In this document: positions 1 to 12,297 of the stretch, piece after piece
Position numbering within the stretch: position 1 is the stretch's first letter
Layout of the letters: each line of letters begins with the position of its first letter
Notes under the pieces: model-generated
Databases searched by the model: none
Seen by the model: the letters and a program-made list of their open reading frames with translations, nothing else
Told to the model about the DNA's origin: nothing
Translations under genes and position numbers: made by a program
DNA from: Paraescarpia echinospica
Lineage: Eukaryota > Annelida > Polychaeta > Sabellida > Siboglinidae
DNA length: 64,000 nt
Assembly: GCA_020002185.1 (NCBI GenBank)
Contig: CM034543.1
Coordinates: 31,031,831-31,095,830, forward strand
Direction: 5' to 3'

Positions 1-845
1 TATCGAAGTCATAGTAATATTTTTAAAAGCGAATACTTTTGGTAGAAGTCATTTATGTGTCATCACACAGTGAATATCTTAGCAGTGATTTGACTGAAGA
101 TATATGATCAAATCGCAAACCACACATGTAAATATGCACTTACGTTTAACAACGTCTGGCATCGCGTTCGTCTCGAGTCCGGCAGGTGGATGACAGCATC
201 ATCTAGACGCTACTAATTTCCGTTAATTAATTTTACCTATTTAGAAGTAGGCCTTGAAGTAAAACAAAATAGACCAGTATCTAAACGTAGCTTGTACATT
301 AGCACAAAACCAGTCGCTCTGCTGAAGAATACAAATTTCCCTATCATTGCCATTTGCCCTTGATATTTCCAGGTTACTGACATGTAACCTGGACATTCAC
401 TGTCAAGAACACAACATCAGATTTGGGTCCGGCATGCATGCGTACAAAAATAGCGATGGTACTAAAAAACATGAGGTTCATTATCGTTATTATCATATAA
501 AGAAAAACAGGCATGTTTTTGAAAACAAAACATTTAACCTTAACATTCAAGGTCGTGTATATACATATACATACATGCCCACAAACATGCATACATACAT
601 ACATAACTATACACACATATTCGTACACATATAAAAAAAACAGTGGTGGTATTGAAAATACATATTTCACGTACAATAACATTTGACCTTGAAATTCAAG
701 ATAAAAGACACGAAATTTGACGTGTAGCCCCTTTAATCGGATTCAACGTGAAATTTTACATATATGGTCCAATTTTAATGCTTTTATCCGGTAAGTAATG
801 ATTCGGCCACACATTTTCCATAACAAACCAGACTGTAGTATAAGA
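1..845. other. No gene seen; dispersed repeat related to 42.3-42.7 kb
   Basis: No convincing exon on either strand. The stretch 360-700 carries several degenerate copies of a motif built around TTGACCTTGA and its complement, in inverse orientation to similar units at 42.35-42.7 kb, followed by short CATA-rich DNA. I read it as old dispersed repeat; the ORFs here look like chance. Confidence 0.4.
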
Positions 846-1248
846 GTTTATAACAGTTAACGGTTCGTACTGGACATGATGTAAATCGTTCACCAATAAG
901 TTGGGGACGTTGTGCACAACTTGCAGTAATCATAGAATACTCTCCCATCGTTGTAAAACAATTCTCAAATTTACGTCGTTTCAGACGTCAGATATGAATA
1001 CATCGGGAAACCGCGTTCTGTGTGGCAGGAAGAGGGACATTCGTGATCATAATCATACTAATAATCGGAATTTGAATAACATCTGAATCCATTTTCAATA
1101 TAATGTTCTTGGATGATTTACACAAACTGCATACATTAAATAATACCGCTAAATATACTAATAAAAAATAAATAGTGCAAAATGTTGTAATATCAATTAA
1201 TGAAATATTTAGAAATGTGTATATAATTATATATAATTTATGTGTGTT

Positions 1249-1356
<108 letters not shown>

Positions 1357-1430
1357 CATTAAGGTTAAGTCAAATAATGTAATTAATGGTTTAATCTAAT
1401 ACGATACTTACACTGTTTCCTAATGCTTAC

Positions 1431-1906
1431 CTGCTAAACGTAATTTCTTGACGAAGTCACAGATGCCTGATGACTCTTTCCTGGCAACTTGCACTCGTCC
1501 AAACAGTGATTCATAAGATGGCGGTGGTGCTTGCAAAATAAATACATTATTATCATTACAATTAATGATTGAAGAACACTACTATTCGCGACATTGTCTA
1601 TGTAATTTATTAGTCATACTTAGACCCAACTGAATGATGTATTTTAATTATATCAGTAATAAACATTACGTGTGTAATCTTTTCAGCACACCATTGTCCT
1701 GCCGATGCATGACAAAACATATGATTAGTTAATGCATGACAAAACATATGATTAGTTAATCCATTCGTTAATCCTTATCTTGTCTATGGTAGTTCACAAC
1801 CTGTTACAAAAGCTTCTGCATATTTGAAACACAAACCGAAAGATTTTACAAAGGCTTGATTAAGTTAATGTACCGAGCAGTATCGAATGCCGAGAGTTGT
1901 AAACAT

Positions 1907-1945
<39 letters not shown>

Positions 1946-2424
1946 TTAATCGACGAACTTCCAACTGGTTTCATTTACAAAAAAAACTATATTTCTCTTT
2001 GCACAACTATCATTATATATAAGTACCTACGAGATGTGCAACATCGTTTTTTTTAATGTGCTCAATAATCTAATTGAGTGTTGAAACAATTGCTACTTTC
2101 GACACCCATAATGAATAAACTCATTGAGCTGGGACAGTGTTACTGTAACCACGACTTATAGAGGAATGACACGTCGCCTGTCGGTAGGTACATACCAACA
2201 TTAGCTATGTTACTGTAAGGTGGTGGTGTAACATCAGCACTGCCCATGTGTACCGCGTTCACTGGCGGTGAAGGGGCACCGATACTCTCAGTTGGCACGG
2301 TGTACATGGGCGATGGAATGACATCGGCATTGTGAGTTGATATCGTGTACACGGGCGATGAAATGACATCGACATTGCCAGTTGATACCGTGTACACGGG
2401 CGGCGGCTGTTCTGGAGCAGGCAT
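1431..2424 (-). CDS. TMEM272-like membrane protein, N-terminal exons (paralogue 1)
   Basis: Two exons read on the minus strand: 2196-2424 (possible 5'UTR back to an acceptor at 2450) and 1431-1529. The ATG at 2424-2422 is chosen because paralogue 2 has an ATG at the same place. The first exon encodes four tandem 15-residue Pro/Val/Tyr-rich units ending in a PPPYS motif. It leaves through a GTATGT donor in phase 1. The second exon enters in phase and encodes PPPSYESLFGRVQVARKESS, then leaves through GTAAGC. A cytosolic Pro-rich tail with PY and PPSY-SLFG-ESSG motifs is the N-terminus I associate with invertebrate TMEM272-like four-pass proteins of unknown function. The membrane-spanning exons should follow at lower coordinates. 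A hydrophobic conserved frame at about 1000-1110 is a weak candidate; nothing further fits in the window. Could be a truncated copy. Confidence 0.6.
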
Positions 2425-2452
2425 TTTGCAGGTCTTCCACTCTTAGGTTTCT

Positions 2453-2655
2453 GTCAGACAAAACTATTACATTGCCGAATATGTTTATCAGGTATAATAA
2501 CAATACCGCGGTATTCTACCTTGAGCGGTGTGGTCGGCGGTCCTTCTCAGAACCGACATTGTGGAACAACCTACCTTCTGCTGTCAGAGACGCCAACTCA
2601 GTGGCAAAATTCAAGACCTTGCTAAAGATACATCTTTTCCGTCCAGCGCATATAC
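2453..2655 (+). pseudogene. C-terminal remnant of a LINE reverse transcriptase
   Basis: The plus-strand frame reads a typical C-terminal tail of CR1/Jockey-type ORF2 proteins, with the hallmark RSFSEPTLWNNLPSAVRD followed by FKTLLKIHLF. No palm or endonuclease motif precedes it, so only the 3' end of the element is present. In copy 2 of the duplication the same tail lies at 12918-13100 with GPTLWNNLP and then a frameshift, so the insertion predates the duplication. It overlaps the first TMEM272-like exon's 5' boundary on the other strand. Confidence 0.7.
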
Positions 2656-3222
2656 AGACAGACAGACAGACAGACAGACATACAGACAGACAGACAGACA
2701 GACAGACGGTATTTATTTTGACCATCAGAAGTTCGTAAACTACAATATAATATCCATTGTAATGTCAGGGAGGCTCCCATTAAGACAATTATATGCCGCT
2801 ATCATGGGAGCCACCCTACTGATGTAACATAATTATATGATTATCACGTGATCAATTATATATGTATACATAATTATATGTGTATACATAGTATATACAT
2901 AAATTATTTTAAACAAATGCAAAGTCATGTATAGTTTAAGAATGACATATGTAACAGTTAGAAATATGACAACATGATTCATAATTCTTAATAAAGTAAT
3001 TTTTTGTATAAGTGGAAAAACCATATAAACTATGTGTAGAAATGTTATCAAGGATGATATTTGGAGTATTGTTAACAGTTTGTATAATGTTGTGTCTGAT
3101 GTCTTTTTTTGCACATTGATGATTAACTCTGGGAATAAATATGTTGTTTTTACCACGTATGTTCTATTGGTGAATTGCAGAGTTGTATGTGTTTGGAATA
3201 CGACTGAAGTATTCTGGTATAG
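2653..3222. repeat. 570-bp block present only in duplication copy 1
   Basis: Alignment by eye with copy 2 (cagcg-TACAGAACGC at about 13100) shows that this block interrupts otherwise collinear sequence. It opens with a (CAGA)n tract at 2655-2706, then holds a 13-bp stem around 2769-2815 (GGGAGGCTCCCAT against ATGGGAGCCACCC), then AT-rich sequence. It is either the rest of a LINE 3' end deleted from copy 2 or a later insertion. Confidence 0.6.
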
Positions 3223-3530
3223 AACACTGTGCTGCTAGTAGTTGAAGTGACATTTAAATTAAGTTGACTATTTCTGCGTTTTTAATTAAAGTTAATAAGT
3301 TTAATTTGTTTTTAATTTGGCTTCTCTTCTCAATGTTTATGTCTATCTAATTTATCAAGTCAATTTAGTTGCGTATTTAACTTGTTTATTTTATTGGTTT
3401 AACTTGTTGATTTAACTTATTTATTTATTTTATTAAATTATTAATTTAGCTTGGTTTATTGTTTTATATTGTTAGCGCCTTTGAGCAGGTTTTTAATCCA
3501 AATATATGGCGATTTACAAATATATCCCAA

Positions 3531-3862
3531 TCAAGTTGGAAGGAAACCAACGGTGTACCTTCCTGTCAAACCAAACGATTACATTAGTGAAGATGTTTAC
3601 CAAGTTAGATGGAAACAAACTGTGTGCCTCCCTGTTAGACAAAACGATTACATTAGTGAGCATGTGTATCAAGTTGGACGTAAACAAATTGTGTGCCTTC
3701 CTACCAAACGAAACTATTACATTAGTGAACATATTTATGAAATTAAAACTTGGAAGGAAACAAATTGTGTGCCTTCCTGCCAGACAAACTGTTACATTAG
3801 TGAACATGTTTATCAAGTTAGAATGAAATAAATTTGTAGCTTCCTGTCAGACAAAAACATTT
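3531..3862. repeat. 69-bp minisatellite, copy 1
   Basis: Four to five diverged units of about 69 bp, each containing AAGGAAACAAATTGTGTGCC and ACGATTACATTAGTGAACAT. Because 69 is divisible by 3, several frames stay open for 100 or more codons on both strands; I do not regard these as genes. Half of the unit matches the sequence at 2450-2495 next to the LINE tail. Confidence 0.85.
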
Positions 3863-4847
3863 ATTGTTTAAAACAAATTGTGTTTACATCAAAACTAAGA
3901 ATTGAAACTAGGTTTCCACCGCCATCAGCAGTTTTCATCCTAACCTGTTTTTTATTTCCCGTGCAAGAGACACGTAGATGACTTGATGGAGACCGTGTGG
4001 AAGGGGAGCCACCAAGAACATACATATCATTCCAACACCACAGACACAGCAGGCAACATAACGTTCACGTACGAGGAAGTCAGTGAGGTGTCCATGTTAT
4101 TCTTACGTATATATATGGTACGGAAGTAGATAGGAAATGATAAAAAAAAGTCTCGAAACTTCTTCCAAGTGCCAGCCAGGGAGCATAGAATTCGATATCG
4201 ACAGCAACATTTGTTTTGATAAAGTAAAGCTGTCTGCGCAGGGTACCTATGGTGGCAACACAACAAAGAGTAATGTGGGTCTATATGTTATTAGGTGCCA
4301 CACGTAATAACTTCAGTATTAGTACTTCGTAGTACCCGGGATCTTGAACAAACTAAGCTCGAGCAAGGTGCTTAGTCACCAACTGTCATTTAGATTTAAT
4401 AAGAATGGTACCGAGCTCATTGCGTCTTCTTTAGGCTTTAACGTATATTTTTAAGTTATCATTGTAAACCAACGAATTTCCTGACGATCTTAAATCCGGC
4501 AAAGTGAAACCCATTTACAAAACGAATACCAAATTGGAAGCCGGTACAGGTTTTTCTCCATTCTAAATACAATTTCGAAATTATTTCAGAAAATTGTTCC
4601 TATGACCATTACATTTATGTTGTTGTCAAGTAGAGCATTGCATGTAGCGGATAATAACATTAATACGACTCCATGGTGGCGCCACCTGGGGAATGAATGA
4701 GAACTCAGTCTGACCATTTATAAAAGTAAATAATTCCAAATAACTACTTTTATTTTTATTGAAATGCATTGCCAATTATTAGATCACAGTCCAGTGGTCC
4801 AGAGCATTGCATGGTTATAAAAAATGCCGGCTGGTCCTCGGCGCGTG

Positions 4848-5215
4848 CGAGGAGATACACTTACAACATTACAATTAGTGGGAACATTTATACTTACAAC
4901 ATTACAATTAGTAGGGTGAGATACACTTACAACATTAAAACTAGTGGGATAATATACACTGACAGCATTACAATTACTGGGAGGATATACACTTACAGCA
5001 TTACAATTAGTGGGAGGAGATACACTTACAACATTACAACTAGTGGGATGATATACACTTACAACATTACAATTACTGGGAGGATATACACTTACAACAT
5101 TACAATTAGTGGGAGGAGATACACTTACAACATTACAATTAGTGGGAGGAGATTCACTTACTACATTACAATTAGTGGGAGGAGATATACTTACAACATT
5201 ACAATTAGTAATTAG
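4848..5215. repeat. 33-bp minisatellite, copy 1
   Basis: About eleven units based on GGGAGGAGATACACTTACA plus ACATTACAATTAGT. The 33-bp period keeps the plus frame open as an 11-residue repeat (YTYNITISGRR type). There is no start context, no flanking exon and no conservation of that frame in copy 2, so I call it non-coding tandem repeat. Confidence 0.9.
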
Positions 5216-5274
5216 CGAACTAGTAAATTATATAGATTATTATTATTAATGTGAAAATAAAAATGTTGATTGAT

Positions 5275-5484
5275 TTAGGATTGCTTGAACCCGAACGGGT
5301 TATATTTCATACAGGAGACTCTTGTCTCTAACATGTGCATCCTGTCAGCAATGGTGTAGACATTTAAACATATACAATGTACAATCGAGTCAACGTCAAC
5401 AAAAGTGCAATTTTCTCGATACAAAACAATGTTTCTGGTTTCACAAAGTCCTGACCTGTGATACCATTTAAAAATCGCAGGCAC
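5275..5484 (-). CDS. Hypothetical small ORF, 69 aa
   Basis: ATG to stop on the minus strand, with no recognisable domain. The paralogous stretch in copy 2 (about 15280-15480) keeps the start and about 36 codons with scattered differences (a shared ETRNIVL segment), then hits a stop. It could be an exon end or simple duplicate conservation; I lean to non-coding. Confidence 0.2.
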   Translation of the reverse strand: MPAIFKWYHRSGLCETRNIVLYRENCTFVDVDSIVHCICLNVYTIADRMHMLETRVSCMKYNPFGFKQS

Positions 5485-5779
5485 TTCATTAATAATAATA
5501 ATGTGTCATGAACGCGTAAATAAAATAATCTGCCCTAAACTGCCTACGAACTAATCGAAAATATTGTGCATTTCGTATGTTTTATTCCGCTGATACCTTT
5601 TTCACAAGTCCACAAATGATGTAATACGCGACGAAACAAACTATTTTATAACTACACGCTCGGCTTAAAAAATAGCAGAAAATAAATGGAGATTCACACA
5701 TACTACTCATCGTGTTCACTGATGCGTGGCTGTCTGGCGGCAGAGCTGTATAGTGGCGCCGCTTGAGATTCTTATGCAG

Positions 5780-5806
5780 TTAGGGTTAGGGTTAGGGTTA
5801 GGGTTA
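5780..5806 (+). repeat. Interstitial telomeric repeat, (TTAGGG)4
   Basis: Four perfect TTAGGG units plus TTA, directly after CTTATGCAG. The paralogous site at about 15760 reads CTTATGCAGTTGCAAACG with no telomeric unit, so the block was gained in this copy or lost from the other. Confidence 0.95.
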
Positions 5807-5826
5807 CAGTAAATTAACGTTAATTT

Positions 5827-6005
5827 ATTGTAATATCGTAATTTACAAATCCAGTGTTTGTCACATCCATTTGTATTACAAGAGATACAATATATAATTT
5901 AGCTGGAGACAGTAGTAATAGGTTATTGCGCGCAGCTGAATAACCCGAACCCGGAAGATATGAGTAAAATAGTCGTGCCGTAACACTATTTTTGGAGCGT
6001 GCCCA
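5827..6005 (+). repeat. Dispersed 180-bp repeat, copy a
   Basis: Shares a pattern (TTTACAAAT-CAGTGT, ATCCATTTG, GATACAATAT, CCCGGAAGA, AAATAGTCGTGC) with 6345-6535 and 15808-15975. It marks the right edge of the segmental duplication. Confidence 0.75.
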
Positions 6006-6344
6006 CAACATGGCACCCTACAACTTACAACAAAAGTCAAAACTGACAAAAACCAAGCTCATAAGTACGACACATAGATGCAAACGCTAATACACGATTT
6101 ACATATTTAGGTTTGTAATAGAACGATTTACACAGTTAGGTTTTAGTATGGAAAAACCCACCTGAGTAATGCTGTTTACTGTGCATACGAGTTCTTGACG
6201 CCAACTCGACCTATTAGCACACATTGCTACTTTAAATGCCTACTGATCCGTGACATGTTCACTGATCCGGGAGAGCGAGCAGGTGGCGCCCCCTGTTGTG
6301 TTTAAGGAGTTACAGACGTAAGGTATTATGTAACGTTTATACAA

Positions 6345-6535
6345 ATTTACATATTCAGTGTATGTCCCATCCATTTGCATGACGGAAGATACAATATATA
6401 AATTCCCGAGAGACAGTAATGATAGTTTATGGGGATTTGCCCATATGCAGGGTGAGAAACCTGGACCCGGAAGAGATGCGTAAAACATTCGTGCGTTAGC
6501 ACTATTTTTAGACAAGGCCCAAATACATAATTGTT
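6345..6535 (+). repeat. Dispersed 180-bp repeat, copy b
   Basis: A more diverged copy of 5827-6005 placed about 510 bp further on, so a local tandem duplication preceded or accompanied the larger one. Confidence 0.7.
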
Positions 6536-6539
6536 TTTG

Positions 6540-8425
6540 AATTGACAATTTGTCAACAAAGGTTGTTCATCTACTGAAGTGACGCCCGCCCGTGAATTGC
6601 TGCCAAAATTAGCATGCATACACAATTATCATACGCATGTCAGTGCGTATGTGCTTATGTGTGCGAGTGCAAGTGTGCGCGTGTTTGCTGTTGTGCGCAT
6701 GTACGTGCGTACATGTGCTTGATGGCGTGTGTGCGTTGTGTGCGCGACCCTATTCAAGTAAATGTTAAGAGTTCCCAACATGTAGCATTAACCATTTAAG
6801 AAACACTTTTTACGGATCCTGAATGTGACTCGTTGAAACACGTCAGAAAAAGGTATTCAAAACCACATAAAGCGGTGTCTGTGTTTACTCTATTGGCAGC
6901 ATGTCAAGGTAAGGTTGTGATGTCGATTATGATACGTCGCATATACTACACTGAACACAGTAGTGCTTTACAGATACTATTGATCGTGTTGAGTCCTCCA
7001 TTGTTGGCATAATACTATTGTTCGCAAGTGGAGCCGGCTGCGACTAGTGTGACACAAGGAATGCTGTTGTATGTAATGTAGAACGCAACTGACCTTTTAT
7101 CATATCTAGTGGCAGCACTAATGGGGGGAATTAATAAGCAAATAACGTATAACAGGTGCCATGTGAACTGGTTAACAATTCATTTGCTCAGTCTGCGCGC
7201 TTTGTTGCGTGCTTTCGATGTAATTAAGATGTATTATAATATAAATTACAGTGTCACACTTATTACTACAAAACGTAGGTGAAATATAACATTCTCAAAT
7301 ATTTTCCAAATTAAATGCATTAACGCAATTTGCTAATGATAGGTAAAATGTATAATAATAACTCCAAGTAGTTCCAAACCAACAGAACATTTACAATATG
7401 CTTAAAAGCAATAACCATCACAAACAACTTTATTAATGAAAATATTAACAATCTGAGTGCAAATTATTTCAGAGAGATTGAATTATTAAACATACCAGCT
7501 GCCAATACATTGTTTTAATGCAGGTTAGTAATTTGCTGAACTGTCACTCAGGTCTTTACAAAATTGTACTGCCATTATTGCAACTCGTATTGCTAAGTAC
7601 TACAAAAAAACTTACAGTTTGTGAATATACAAACCTTTGCTTGGCCGGTTACAATTCTTCAGTTGTCCCATGACGAAATGGCAAGATCTTTTATTCATAC
7701 CAAGTGATCTTGCTACATCAACAATGTCCTCTGCAGAGTGCAGACTCGAACTAGTTCCTATACCAAGTAAAAATTGTAAACCGCAGTTTGTTTACAAAAC
7801 ATGGATGTCAAAATATTATGATTAATTGCACTATTTTATCTTTATTTGACAACATGCGACACTATGCCCCGGTGGCATGGGTGATGTTTGAGTGAGACAC
7901 ACCTTTAGGGAAAGCAGAACATTCAAATATATCACCAGACATGCATTAAATGTTTATAATATTATATCTAAAACATATGTTTTATTTCTATTAAGACATC
8001 ACACAGTTAAAAATGGTTTGTGGATGAGAAGGTATGAATGCAATGATTCTACTCACAGATACCACGCAGTTGATAAGGTGATCTTTTTTCCAATAATTCT
8101 GTTGTGGATTTGGGTGACAGTGGCTTTCCGCTGTAGTTGCGTTCAGCTGCTGACAGCGACATTGACGGTAAACATCCCAAAGTGCTGCTAGGTTTCAAAG
8201 TGGGCAAAGCCCTTGGTGCTGGCCGCTTCCTTGGGGTACGGTTTTGAGTTTTGAAGCAGTGGTGGCACTGCTGTCCATGTAAGTTTTTTCTTCATCACTC
8301 ATGAAACACTCAAATGTAAAATGGTCACTACAGACACGTAGTGTCTTCGTCCTTTACTCAGCTGTTGTCTTGTCAAGATCCCCCTTCCGATATGAATTAG
8401 CCATCTTTTGTTTCTAGAACACCTT
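6540..8425. other. No gene recognised
   Basis: Short TG/TGCG-rich patch at 6640-6750 and otherwise AT-rich unique-looking DNA. The minus strand at about 8090-8300 has somewhat better codon-like composition but no start, domain or splice pair I can defend. Confidence 0.4.
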
Positions 8426-8426
8426 T

Positions 8427-9312
8427 TGTTCCAGGTAGCTGCCATTGTCTCCCCGGTCTTCCTCCGCCACCAACTCCCAACTAACACTATATTACTGTAC
8501 TTAATCGATACGTATCTAGCTTTGCTCAACGCCTGATATGATTGTTCTATAGACAGGATTGAATGTGCCCGCCTATATTAAAAAGAATATTTCCTGATAC
8601 TGTTTCCGTAATTTCAGATTACATTGTCTTTAGTAAAGTTGTGGTTTATCTCAAAATGTATGCCGTTGAATGGTCATGTTGAAAGACTCGACATTCATGA
8701 TTCTGACATGATTGGCTTGAACGTTAACAATATACGGATTGTACGACACTGAGAGGTCATCACCTTCACCTTCTGGACTTTACCTTAACAACATGGAGAC
8801 AAAGGTGGCATTTATTTTATCATAGCATGATCAGATCTGTCATGCAATACGTTTAACATAAGATAAATAGCTCCAATGTCAGTTGTATTGGCAAATTATA
8901 GATATTTAGGCACCCCTCGTGATCTTGACAGTGGATGATGATGAAAACCTCTTCGATCGATCGGGCATACCGAAAACTATCATAATGCATACCAAACTCG
9001 TCGGATTCCGTCTATTATTTTGGCCTACGTCCTCGGCGGCCAATTTGGATTGATGCTAATTAGGGGCCCGGGTGAATCCCATCAAGTGTGTCCGATATTA
9101 AAACCTACCAAAGTTCACCTGTGTAAAATTTGGTGACTTCTTCAAGAATTGAAAATTCTAAACCCTACGACAGCAGACTATAGTGGGTAATTGTACCTCT
9201 CCTGTACAAAACAAACCTATTTATAAGACACATTGGTTTCGTTACTTCAATCAGACATACTATACAAACAAAAAGAAACCAACGTACTTATGATAGCTCT
9301 CAGTGCTGGCAA
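8427..9312 (+). repeat. Dispersed repeat R1, copy 1, left part
   Basis: Matches 38077-39000 along its length (GTCTTCCTCCG-CACCAACTC at the left edge; CTCTTCGATCGATCGGGCAT in the middle). It is interrupted at 9312 by a provirus and continues at 11209. No coding content found. Confidence 0.85.
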
Positions 9313-11208
9313 TGCAGTGTCGATGGCCGTGAATTCAATACGATTATTTGGATGGAATTTGAACGCTGTTTATTCACATTTATTTACATGTCACGGCTGA
9401 GTAATGGCCACGTTTAGTGACAGATCCTAGTACCTCACTGGTCGCTAGGCGGCAGCACGATATATAGTGAATGTCACATTCCTCTCCTTGATAAGTTGTA
9501 CTAAGAACATGCACAATTATTTCAGAAATGACAACTTTCTCTCAGAGATATGACAGTATGTCATTCAGAAACACAATTACAGTCCAAGACAAATAAAACT
9601 TACTACGATTTAGTCATAATATTATAATAAAACGTAAGCTGTGAAAGTTCTTCATAACTTTCAAAAGCTCATGTATGTCACAGTTCGTAAAGTCCTTGTT
9701 GATGGTAATTATCAACTCGCCAGGTAAATCAAAAAGCAACATCTTCAGAGGGAAAGTCCATAGTAAACATAAGTTATCCATACTTTTTACAATAACATTC
9801 AAAACTGCCAATTAAGCTAAGCAAAATACACAAGCTGTTATACTGAGTATACTAGGGGGGGGAGACGTTACTAGCACGTCACCCCAAGCTATACAATCTT
9901 TACCATTGGATTTTCCTACTCTGCGTTCAGATTACTTCACTTTTGGAAGTCCAAGATAGTCCTTGAAGCGGACTGGCATCTTGTGAGATCGTTGTGGGCG
10001 AGCAGCTGAACGGCGTAAACATGGTTTAAGCGTTGCCTTCGAAGGTTCCCACCAGTTGTCGTTTCTTTGTGAAGCTCATCATCGTGATCAATCATGGGCG
10101 TGTTCTGACGTTCACACAATTCCGTATTGTCCATATCATCAGATGCGTCTTCGTTAGTGAATGTGTCGACGGGATCGATTCGGTTAAAGAGTGAAATGTT
10201 TCGTGTGATTGTACACGAGTGTCAGCTTGCGGTTATCATATTCCCTTTTCTATTTTCCACCTTAAATGGTTCAGAGTCGAAGTGTGGGGTGAGCTTGGTT
10301 TCGCGATGCTAGCATAAAAATACTGTGTCTCCTTTCTGGATGCTTGTTTGTTTTGCATTTTGTAGGCATATCGTTTCATTTGTTGTTTTTTATGTTCTGT
10401 GTTCTGTTGCATTTTGAACCGTGTGTTCAGGAGCGGAGGAACACTGTCAGCAGGTAGCTGTGGTAGCTGTGTGTGGAAACGGCGATTGTACAGAGCTTCA
10501 GCAGGAGTGACGCCGGTGGTGCAGTGTGGTATTGCACGATATTGGCGCAATAAGCGGTACATCTCTTGTTTCCAGTTTTTCTGCTCTATGTGTGCAGTTC
10601 TGATTGCCTGTAGTAGTAGAAGAGTGTCTATGCAACGGTCCACCTCACCATTGGCTTGTGGCCACATTGGTGTTATGCGTCGATGTGTGAACCCTAGGTC
10701 CTTGCTGATGTTTCTGAAATCTTCACCTTGAAATGGTGGACCGCTGTCAGTCCGCACAGCCTGTGGGGTGCCTTGTCATGAGAATATGTTGTCAATGTTC
10801 GGTATTAAGGTCTTATCTGAAGTAGATTTAATTATATCCACTTCTGGGAAACGACTGTAGTCGTCAGTTACCACTCGTAACATGTCACACGACGGCAGTG
10901 GGCCAGCAAAGTCAACAGACACGTCAAATCGCTCAACATGTCATGCAGGAAACATCGTAAATGTATCGAATGCGCTTACATGCGTAACGTTTTGTGGAAC
11001 ATCACATATGAATATATCCGCTGTTGTGTTCGTAACATCCTCGTCGCCAGATGTAGTGTCGATGGCCGTGAATTCAATACGATTTTATGGATGGAATTTG
11101 AACACTGTTTATTCACATTTCGTTACATGTCTCGGCTGAGTAATGGACTCGTTTTTTGACAGATCTCTCTCGTCGCTAGGCAGTACCACACATGTAGGGG
11201 ATATCATC
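9313..11208 (-). mobile_element. Decayed Ty3/gypsy provirus with two LTRs
   Basis: Direct repeats at 9313-9476 and 11052-11206 are the LTRs (TG...CA on the minus strand). Just inside the 5' LTR (11051 downward, minus strand) is TGGCGACGAGGATG, the primer-binding-site position. Just before the 3' LTR is the purine tract AAGGAGAGGAATG. GGCAA is found on both sides (9308-9312 and 11209-11213) and is a candidate target-site duplication. Between primer site and integrase there are only about 100 bp, so gag, protease, RT and RNase H are deleted. Confidence 0.8.
9930..10950 (-). pseudogene. Ty3/gypsy integrase core and C-terminal domain, inactive
   Basis: The minus frame shows VSVDFAGPLPS (first Asp of the DDE core), a stop, then RTDSGPPFQ (second Asp), then ANGEVDRCI where the third acidic residue of the usual NGEVER pattern reads Asp. 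NYRA-type and TTGVTPAEALYNR segments and a C-terminal tail with further stops follow. The order is that of metazoan gypsy integrases of the KRBA2-like type. At least one nonsense codon and the missing upstream pol make it non-functional. Confidence 0.8.
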
Positions 11209-11408
11209 GGCAACACAATAAGTAATAAGGGGACCATGAGCAGACAACACCCAGCTGGAATAAATGTAAACACACATGTGTCAAACATACATGACAAAAT
11301 AATCATATATTGGTAATGTGATGTTAATAATGCATTTCAGTGTAAGGGATGTGTTTGTTGCATATTATTTTAATGTCACCATTACTTTGTTTTGAACTAA
11401 ATAATGTG
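11209..11408 (+). repeat. Dispersed repeat R1, copy 1, right part
   Basis: Continues R1 after the provirus: ATGAGCAGACAACACCC and GACAAAATAATCATAT match 39027-39105, and GTGATGTTAATAA-GCATTTC matches 41897 onward. It therefore shows the uninterrupted form of the 39.1/41.9 kb insertion site. Confidence 0.85.
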
Positions 11409-11415
11409 CGCGTGT

Positions 11416-11520
11416 TCGTGCGTGCGTGCGTGCGTGCGTGCGTGTGTGCGTGCGTGTGTGTGTGTCTGTCTGTGTGTATGTGTGTGTGTGAGTATGTATG
11501 TATGTATGTGTGTATGTATG
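11416..11520. repeat. TGCG/TG/TATG low-complexity tract
   Basis: Short runs of TGCG, TG and TATG immediately right of repeat R1. Confidence 0.8.
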
Positions 11521-12297
11521 TATTAAGAATCCTTTCCTACTATACGATTTGCAATTCGGACGCCAAATTTCAGGGTTTATCTGCGACCGCTAGGAAGAAA
11601 ATTACCGAGTTTATTTTGTTGAATGTACGTAGTGCTGTTTGTCTGTAAGAGTTTATAACGGTTAACAGATCGTACCAGATATTACGAAAATCGTTCACCA
11701 ATAAGTTGGGGACGTTGTACATAACTTGCAACAATCATAGAATATTCTCCCATCGTTGCAAAAAAATCTCAAATTTACGTCACTTCAAACGTCAGATATG
11801 AAGACATCGGGAAACCGCGTTCTGTGTGATAGGAGGAGGGACATTCGTGATAATAATCATAATAATAATCGGAATTTGAATAACATACGAATCCACTTTG
11901 AATATAATGTTCTTGGGTGCTTTACACAAACTGCGTATATTAAATAATATAAAAATGTAAAATAAATAGTGCAAAATGTTGTAATATAAATTAATTAAAT
12001 ATTTATAAATGTGTATGTATATAATTATATATAGTTTATGTGTGTATATACATATAATATGCATATATATAAATATATAGTATAATATAATGTATAATTT
12101 ATATATATATTATATATATATAATGCATAATATATTACATTCAGATTAAGTCAAATAATGTAATTAATGGTTTATGGCCAAACTATAAACACGATCACCT
12201 ATATCCTTGTCTAAAATGCACCCTTCTCCCTTCGAGAGGATGGACATTGTGCCAGCATAATTTAATACGATACTTACACTGTTTCCTAGGAGCTTAC

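Noticed and set aside
3451..3831. 126- and 106-codon overlapping ORFs
   Set aside because: Produced by the 69-bp minisatellite, open in several frames on both strands.
4020..4300. Conserved coding-like stretch in both duplicates (also 13900-14165)
   Set aside because: Plus-strand frame is open in copy 2 only; copy 1 has a stop and an extra base, so the similarity is explained by duplication alone.
4769..5215. 148-codon ORF with 11-residue repeats
   Set aside because: Produced by a 33-bp minisatellite; the duplicate array keeps a different frame open.
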